The notes under the pieces are model-generated. The model saw only the letters and a list, made by a program, of their open reading frames with translations. It was not told the DNA's origin and made no database searches. From positions 2,914,001-2,978,000 of the forward strand of contig NZ_CAJGZV010000001.1 in NCBI RefSeq assembly GCF_904846065.1: DNA of 64,000 nt, read 5' to 3'. Origin of the DNA: Psychrobacter immobilis. GTDB taxonomy: Bacteria > Pseudomonadota > Gammaproteobacteria > Pseudomonadales > Moraxellaceae. This document shows, one piece after another, positions 58,637 to 64,000 of this stretch. Position 1 is the first letter of the stretch; every line of letters starts with the position of its first letter. The translations under genes and the position numbers were made by a program.

Positions 58637-60016
58637 ATGAGCCAACACAGCAGTTCACTTACTGATCAAGCTACCAATGATGCTAGCGCAACAGCAGAGC
58701 ATCAACCGCGTCAGAAACCACCGCACTATGAGCGTAGCGATGACTTGCGCGTCGTAATTACGGGTATGGGTGCGTTGACACCTTTGGGACTCGACGTCGA
58801 TAGCTCATGGACTAAGCTGCTCAATGGTGATAGCGGCATCGCGCCAATTACACATTTTGATGCTACTGGCTATCGCGCTCAAATTGCTGGCGTGGTCAAG
58901 GATTTCGATGCCAAGCAATATATGAATGCCAAAGACGCGCGACGCTATGATGAATTTATTCATTATGGTATTGCCGCCTCTAGTATGGCATTACAGAATG
59001 CTGGTTTTATCGATGAAGTAAGTGCTGCTGATGCGCCCGTACATGGGGTTAATCAAGAACGATTTGGCATTATTTTAGGCTCAGGTATTGGTGGTATCCA
59101 AACCATTGAAAACAGTCGCGATATGCTACGAGAAAAAGGCGCTATGAAAGTTTCGCCCTTTATTATTCCTGGCTCTATTGTGAATATGGCAGCAGGCTTA
59201 GTGGCGATTAAACATACCTTAAAAGGTCCCAACCTTGCGACATCGACGGCTTGTACCACCGCTACCCATGCGATGGGGCTCGCTGCACGTTTGATTGCTT
59301 ATGGTGACGCCGATGTCATGCTAGCAGGCGGTAGTGAAAAAGGATCAAGCCCACTTGGCATATCAGGTTTTGGTGCCATGCATGCCCTCTCAACTCGCAA
59401 TGACGAACCGACCAAAGCCTCGCGTCCCTTTGACAAAGACCGTGATGGTTTTGTGCTCGGTGATGGCGCGGGTATGGTGGTACTAGAAAGCCTCGCTCAT
59501 GCCAAAGCACGCGGTGCAACCATACTCGCTGAACTGGTCGGCTTTGGGATGAGTGATGATGCCAGTCACATCACCGCGCCGCCTGAAGATGGCAGCGGTG
59601 CGGCGCGAGCGATGCGTAATGCCCTAAATGATGCTGGCATCGAGCCGTCGAGTGTTGGTTATGTCAACGCTCATGGCACCAGCACCCCTGCGGGTGATGT
59701 CGCTGAATCGATCGCTATTGAAACCGTTTTTGCCCTAGTCAAAGACCGCATTTTGGTCAGCTCAACCAAATCTATGACGGGTCATTTGCTTGGTGCCGCG
59801 GGTGCTGTTGAAGCCATATTCACCGTTCTTGCCCTACAGCATCAGCATGTGCCACCCACCATTAATTTGGACAATGTGGAAGACAACTGTAACCTCGACT
59901 ATGTCGCCAACCAATCGCGCAAAGTTGAAAACCTACAGTATGCCGTATCCAATAGCTTTGGCTTTGGTGGTACCAATGGCTCGTTAGTATTTGCGCGCTG
60001 GCCCGTGAATCATTAA
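58637..60016 (+). CDS. fabF: 3-oxoacyl-ACP synthase II
   Basis: Condensing enzyme of fatty acid elongation. The 459-residue product has the catalytic triad: Cys206 in STACTTATHAMG, His in NAHGTSTPAGD and His in MTGHLLGAAGAVEA. VVITGMGALTPLGLDV marks the core start at about 38; the first 37 residues are an extra hydrophilic tail. Family length is about 413. A neighbouring acyl carrier gene is absent, so fabF is apparently not in a fab operon here. AGGA precedes the start. A hairpin with a T-rich run follows. Confidence 0.93.
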   Translation: MSQHSSSLTDQATNDASATAEHQPRQKPPHYERSDDLRVVITGMGALTPLGLDVDSSWTKLLNGDSGIAPITHFDATGYRAQIAGVVKDFDAKQYMNAKDARRYDEFIHYGIAASSMALQNAGFIDEVSAADAPVHGVNQERFGIILGSGIGGIQTIENSRDMLREKGAMKVSPFIIPGSIVNMAAGLVAIKHTLKGPNLATSTACTTATHAMGLAARLIAYGDADVMLAGGSEKGSSPLGISGFGAMHALSTRNDEPTKASRPFDKDRDGFVLGDGAGMVVLESLAHAKARGATILAELVGFGMSDDASHITAPPEDGSGAARAMRNALNDAGIEPSSVGYVNAHGTSTPAGDVAESIAIETVFALVKDRILVSSTKSMTGHLLGAAGAVEAIFTVLALQHQHVPPTINLDNVEDNCNLDYVANQSRKVENLQYAVSNSFGFGGTNGSLVFARWPVNH

Positions 60017-60084
60017 GGTATAAAACTCACCATATCGGTTGTTGTAACCTTGGTGTCAGATTTGCTACGTTTGTCCACTTGCAG

Positions 60085-60122
60085 CCCCTTATCGTATTTG
60101 CGTATGATAAGGGGTAATTTTT
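60085..60122 (+). terminator. Terminator or attenuator between fabF and the coiled-coil gene
   Basis: CCCCTTATC (60085-60093) / GATAAGGGG (60106-60114), extendable through G-U, then TAATTTTT. The next start codon is only about ten bases after the T-run, so readthrough would be needed unless that gene has its own promoter. Confidence 0.7.
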
Positions 60123-60131
60123 GGAACATTT

Positions 60132-61004
60132 ATGGACGATACCATGTCAAGCTACTCATTTTCCCATCAGTTTTACCAGCGCTGGACGTGTGCGCCTGAG
60201 CCTATTCGCGCAGCAATTACCCAAGAGCTAAAAGACATCACCACCTTACTGCAAAACGATACCCCATTTGAAAGCTTTGTCTTTAATACTCATGATTTGG
60301 ATACCCACATCGATGAGCTCTACGAAAACCATGAAGCGGAGCAAGCCATCGCTAAAGCCATTACTGACAAAAAGGCCGAAGAGCAAGCGACTGCTGAAAA
60401 ACAACAGCGAGAAGAACAACAAAAAGCAAAAGCGGCAGAGGATGCCAGATTAAAAGAAAGTGCTAGATTAAAAGAAGAAACCAAACTTCGTGAAGCAGCA
60501 GATACCGCGCAAAAAGAACAACAGAAAACTGAGCAAATAGCCGCTGAGAAGAAGAGTATTTCTGATAAAACGACCGCTATGAATGCCAATGATGCGAGTG
60601 ATTCAGAATCGCTTAGTATTGATAACACGGTTGAAAAAAACCAAGATGTTGAAAAATCGGCTGCGACGCAATCTAATACTGATGATAACCTTGTTACCAG
60701 CTCTGAGAACAAAACCATCAGTGAACATGCTAATGTCGCTAATGACAAGCATATCAATGACGATCACAGTATAAAAGCGGTCAATGACAAAGCCAGTGCC
60801 GCCATCAAACTGGTACTGAAAGATGCGAAACTGAGTACCACGCATCAAGAGATGATCCGTGAGTTGGAAATGCAAATTGATGACTATCTCAGTGAGCAAA
60901 TGATGCTGATGTCTGAAAATTTAAAATCTTGGTTACGTGCTGAAGTGACTCAAAATCTAAGCGAAGATGAAGCAGGAACTGACAAAGAATCGAAAAAAAG
61001 CTAA
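60132..61004 (+). CDS. Lys/Glu/Ala-rich coiled-coil protein, unknown
   Basis: I do not recognise this 290-residue protein. The first 75 residues are globular (FSHQFYQRWTCAPEPIRAAI), then about 80-155 is a long Lys/Glu/Ala/Gln coiled coil resembling TolA-type linkers, then a low-complexity Asn/Ser/Asp part, and a C-terminal helical domain (about 220-285). No signal or membrane segment was seen, unlike TolA. Start is either 60132 or Met5 at 60144. A strong terminator follows. Confidence 0.7.
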   Translation: MDDTMSSYSFSHQFYQRWTCAPEPIRAAITQELKDITTLLQNDTPFESFVFNTHDLDTHIDELYENHEAEQAIAKAITDKKAEEQATAEKQQREEQQKAKAAEDARLKESARLKEETKLREAADTAQKEQQKTEQIAAEKKSISDKTTAMNANDASDSESLSIDNTVEKNQDVEKSAATQSNTDDNLVTSSENKTISEHANVANDKHINDDHSIKAVNDKASAAIKLVLKDAKLSTTHQEMIRELEMQIDDYLSEQMMLMSENLKSWLRAEVTQNLSEDEAGTDKESKKS

Positions 61005-61064
61005 ACGCTGCTCCCTACGCATCACCTTTTAGCAATAAATCCTCAGTAATAAATTCCTAGTACT

Positions 61065-61097
61065 AAAAAACCCCCGTAAACTTTACGGGGGTTTTTT
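61065..61097. terminator. Bidirectional terminator after the coiled-coil gene
   Basis: CCCCCGTAAA (61071-61080) pairs with TTTACGGGGG around one base, flanked by six A and six T; also serves the converging pepP-like gene. Confidence 0.94.
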
Positions 61098-61128
61098 CAT
61101 TTTAGCTTCGTCGATATGAGCGTTTACA

Positions 61129-62946
61129 TTAGATAGCCTTAGTCCGCTCAGTCAGCCAGTCAAGTGCCGCACCTTCAACGCGGTCTTTTAGCTCTGCATA
61201 GACTTGGCTATGATAATTATTCAACCAATCAATTTCGATTTGAGTCAATAATGATGACTCAATTAAACGGGTATCAATTGGGCAATAAGTGACGGTCTCA
61301 AAATTAAGAAAATCGCCAAATTCCGTTTCTATAGGCTGGGCAACACGTTTATTAACCATCAGGTTCTCAATACGAATACCGTATTTGCCTTCACGGTATA
61401 GACCTGGCTCATTACTTGAGATCATGCCCTCTTTCATCGCACGCTCTTTCGGCATGCTAGCGCTATAAGCAATCACTTGTGGGCCTTCATGGACGTTCAA
61501 GAAATAACCAACGCCATGACCAGTACCGTGACCATAATCCATCTGTGCCTGCCATAATGGTGCACGGCATATCGCATCGATGAGTGGTGAAGCGATACCA
61601 TCGGGGAAATGCGCTTTGGCCAAGGCAATATGGGCTTTGAGTACGGTGGTAAAGTCACGTTTGTGTTCGCTGCTTACCTGTCCAATACCGACCACACGCG
61701 TGATATCAGTCGTGCCGTTTTGATATTGAGCACCTGAATCAATCAGTAACAATCCACCTTCGCCCTCGACCACATCAAGGTAGCTGAATTTTTCTGGTTT
61801 TGCGCGATAATGTGGCAGTGCACCATTTTCATTAAAGCCTGCGATAGTCGGGAAACTTGGCGATACATAATGTGGCTGCTGACTGCGCACTTCGATGAGC
61901 ATACTATCGACGTCCAGCTCGCTTAAACGCTCACCGTTTGCTAAACGCTGCTCAAATGCAGCAAAAAACTCACTTAATGCCGCGCCATCTTGACGCATGG
62001 CTTCACGCACATGGTCGATATCAGCGTCAGATTTAACCGATTTTAGCAACGTACTTGGCGCCATTTGCTCAATAAAACCTATGCCATCGCCCATTTTAGA
62101 TAACGTACCCACTGCCACTTTACTTGGGTCTAATAGCAATAAGTCATCGGCGGTCAATGTGCCCAACGCATCTTGCACAGCGTCATAATCAGCAAGGGTG
62201 ATACCGCTGTCTTTTAAGATTTGTGCTATCTCGCTATTGACTTTATTATTATCGATAAACAATGTCGCGTCATTTTCGCTAATGAGCATATGTGCCAAAA
62301 ACACAGGGTTATAATCAACATCAGCGCCGCGTAAATTGGTCAACCAAGCAATATCGTCTAAGCTTGAAAGCAAGTGATGGGTTGCGCCTGCCTCAGCCAT
62401 ACCTGCGCGTACAGCGGCAAGTTTTGAGGTAGCAGACTGCGCAACAAACTGCGCATCGTGTTGATATAGACTGGCAGTAGGTAGCGCTGGACGATCGCTC
62501 CATATTTCTGTCAATACGTCACGCTCAGTGATTAAGGTAATGTCATTGGCATCAAAGGCATTTAACAATCTATCTTGCTCAGAGATAGACAATACATTGC
62601 CATCGACTGCCACGCTATCGCCTTCTGCTAAGTGCTCGGCGAGCCAATCAATATGATTCGGCTGACCCGGTGCAAGCTTCTCTAAGCTAATACCAGTACC
62701 TTCTAATTGGTCAGCGGCATGTACCCAATAGCGGCTGTCCGTCCATAATCCAGCAAAATCAGCGGTAACAACGAGCGTACCGACTGAGCCTGTGAATCCT
62801 GATAACCATAAGCGAGCTTGCCAATATTCTGGCAAATACTCAGATAAATGCGGATCAGCAGACGGTACGATAATAGCGGTCAGATCTTGTGCTACCAACG
62901 CCTGACGTAGGCTGTCGATACGATCGTGGATGCTTTGTTTATTCAT
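61129..62946 (-). CDS. Xaa-Pro aminopeptidase (aminopeptidase P, M24B family)
   Basis: Metallopeptidase releasing N-terminal residues before proline; 605 residues in the three-domain long form. Metal ligands: Asp in LLIDSGAQYQNGTTDITR (two carboxylates), His in GTGHGVGYFLNVHEGP, Glu in SSNEPGLYREGKYGI and Glu in IRIENL. Two N-terminal creatinase-like domains (about 1-310) precede the catalytic domain. E. coli PepP is shorter (about 440), so the gene symbol is left empty. AAGGA precedes the start. Confidence 0.9.
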   Translation of the reverse strand: MNKQSIHDRIDSLRQALVAQDLTAIIVPSADPHLSEYLPEYWQARLWLSGFTGSVGTLVVTADFAGLWTDSRYWVHAADQLEGTGISLEKLAPGQPNHIDWLAEHLAEGDSVAVDGNVLSISEQDRLLNAFDANDITLITERDVLTEIWSDRPALPTASLYQHDAQFVAQSATSKLAAVRAGMAEAGATHHLLSSLDDIAWLTNLRGADVDYNPVFLAHMLISENDATLFIDNNKVNSEIAQILKDSGITLADYDAVQDALGTLTADDLLLLDPSKVAVGTLSKMGDGIGFIEQMAPSTLLKSVKSDADIDHVREAMRQDGAALSEFFAAFEQRLANGERLSELDVDSMLIEVRSQQPHYVSPSFPTIAGFNENGALPHYRAKPEKFSYLDVVEGEGGLLLIDSGAQYQNGTTDITRVVGIGQVSSEHKRDFTTVLKAHIALAKAHFPDGIASPLIDAICRAPLWQAQMDYGHGTGHGVGYFLNVHEGPQVIAYSASMPKERAMKEGMISSNEPGLYREGKYGIRIENLMVNKRVAQPIETEFGDFLNFETVTYCPIDTRLIESSLLTQIEIDWLNNYHSQVYAELKDRVEGAALDWLTERTKAI

Positions 62947-63346
62947 AAAAGGTGTCCTTATTGATTTTAAAAAATAAGATTTGGAAAAATCATATTGTGA
63001 GGCGACTATGGATAGTCGTCTTATTTGAGCGAGTAAACTGTTTTAGGCGTTTGCTATTTATCATTCACTGAATGCTTAGCATCTAAACAACCTTCGTAAG
63101 ACGCTCAATGTCTTAAAAATTAAAATATTGTCAATGAGCAGATAAATGAGGCTAGCTATTTTTAGTAGCATTACAGCAGAGCATTATTAGATGTTTGGGC
63201 GGAAAGCGGACTTTCAATAGCGTGGGGGCAATAACTTACTAAGTGTCACCATAAAACGTGCTACCAATCATGGTAACACGTCTCGCCATCTAACATTTTT
63301 GCTGGTATTGCTATTGATACTAAATCACGTTAACCGTGTCTCTGAA
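62947..63346. other. Intergenic region between aminopeptidase P and POT transporter
   Basis: About 400 bases. A stem CGTGCTACCA (63257-63266) / TGGTAACACG (63271-63280) with one mismatch, followed on the minus strand by TTTTA, may terminate the POT gene. The upstream part carries the aminopeptidase promoter. Confidence 0.5.
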
Positions 63347-64000
63347 TTAGCTCAGCTTATCTGCACGCTCGCTTTTTTGCAGCATATTATTGATTGGTTT
63401 GGCTAATGCCAATAAGACAACGGCTGTGACCACCAAAAAGATCGTCATCATCGTAAATAAGCCCGGCAACCCTTCGATCTTATCCGCTGATACTTGACCA
63501 CCAAAGAACGCAGCAACCAAATTACCTAAAGCGAGAGAAGCAAAGAAAAGCCCCATCATCTGACCTTGCATGCCTTTTGGCGCAAGCTTAGTCATTGCAG
63601 ACAGACCAACAGGACTGAGCGCCAACTCACCAAGGGTCAGCAATAATAAACTACCCACCAACCATAAAGGTGAAGCCAATCCACCATCGCTAGTCAAAAT
63701 GCTTTTTGAGGCAAATATCATCAAAGCAAAGCCTGCAGCGGCAAACAACATACCAAGCGCAAACTTTACCATACTATTTGGCTCAAGACCTCGATTGGCA
63801 AGCTTGACCCAGACAATGCTGATGATCGGTGCTAATATTAAAATAAATAAGGGATTAAGCGACTGGAACCAAATACTAGGCACTTCAAAGCCTAAAACAT
63901 TCAGGTCTGTATAGCGATCAGCGAACAGGTTAAAAGACGTTGGCTGCTGCTCAAAGCTTGACCAAAATAGCGTCGAGCCGATGATTAAGATAAAACAAAT
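63347..64000 (-). CDS. POT-family peptide transporter, C-terminal part (cut by window edge)
   Basis: Proton-dependent oligopeptide transporter fragment of 218 complete codons. The frame runs on without a stop to base 64000; the visible internal ATG is not the start. Seen: FWSSFEQQPTSFNLFADR (family motif with EQQ), SIWFQSLNPLFILILAPI, GELALSPVGLSAMTKLAPKG and MMGLFFASLALGNLVAAFFG, typical of the last six helices of bacterial peptide:H+ symporters. The N-terminal half lies outside this window. Confidence 0.92.
   Translation of the reverse strand: MCFILIIGSTLFWSSFEQQPTSFNLFADRYTDLNVLGFEVPSIWFQSLNPLFILILAPIISIVWVKLANRGLEPNSMVKFALGMLFAAAGFALMIFASKSILTSDGGLASPLWLVGSLLLLTLGELALSPVGLSAMTKLAPKGMQGQMMGLFFASLALGNLVAAFFGGQVSADKIEGLPGLFTMMTIFLVVTAVVLLALAKPINNMLQKSERADKLS

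Overview
The window looks like a chromosomal segment of a Moraxellaceae gammaproteobacterium, most likely Psychrobacter. This rests on gene content and protein character (TsdA-type thiosulfate dehydrogenase, DUF2788, VC_2705-type symporter with its DUF4212 partner, Moraxellaceae-like Trp/Ala-rich proteins), on moderate-to-low GC, and on the rRNA operon; no database search was possible. Most of the window is housekeeping DNA.

Layout. 1-2.5 kb: ispA and a DUF72 protein. 2.6-12.4 kb: an orphan membrane-anchored protein, sodB, rdgB, the tig-clpP-clpX proteostasis cluster, an SDR enzyme and a two-haem thiosulfate dehydrogenase lipoprotein. 12.5-19.9 kb (mostly minus strand): PTS-IIC-like membrane protein, SPOR protein plus argS, DUF2788, DUF1176 and cmoB. 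20.1-21.8 kb: an AT-rich retron on the plus strand. 21.9-32.8 kb: cmoA, msrA, tpm, DUF1499, mltB-like transglycosylase, a DUF4062-like protein, murI, DUF1285 and ETF-ubiquinone oxidoreductase. 32.9-43.6 kb is a transporter-rich block: AGCS alanine symporter, DUF4212/SSS acetate-type symporter, rhomboid protease, 5'-nucleotidase and a complete TRAP transporter (dctPQM-like). 43.9-44.6 kb: an intact IS1595-family insertion sequence with a perfect 8-bp target duplication. 44.6-50.4 kb: a complete minus-strand rRNA operon (16S, tRNA-Ile, tRNA-Ala, 23S, 5S) with two tandem promoters. 50.6-64 kb: a UDG-family protein, upp, ydfG-like SDR, an orphan protein, an alpha/beta hydrolase, DUF1653, GNAT, tyrS, anmK, fabF, a coiled-coil protein, an aminopeptidase P and the 3' part of a POT peptide transporter cut by the window edge.

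The most interesting element is the retron at about 20.1-21.8 kb. Its reverse transcriptase carries the retron-specific NAxxH and VTG-type motifs plus YVDD; an XRE-type HTH gene overlaps its 5' end; and upstream lies a roughly 260-nt structured region with five hairpins and an extended -10 promoter. Between this region and the HTH gene lies an unannotated 43-codon ORF with a strong Shine-Dalgarno, predicting a cationic (+7), amphipathic, membrane-active peptide that resembles small toxins. The candidate closing helix (a1/a2) of the retron RNA would use the first codons of this peptide, so retron RNA folding and toxin translation could be mutually exclusive. The retron splits cmoA from cmoB, which are usually adjacent. 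Other mobile signals are two inverted copies of a ~170-bp TA-flanked MITE-like element (16.8 and 37.8 kb) and the IS1595 copy beside the rRNA operon.
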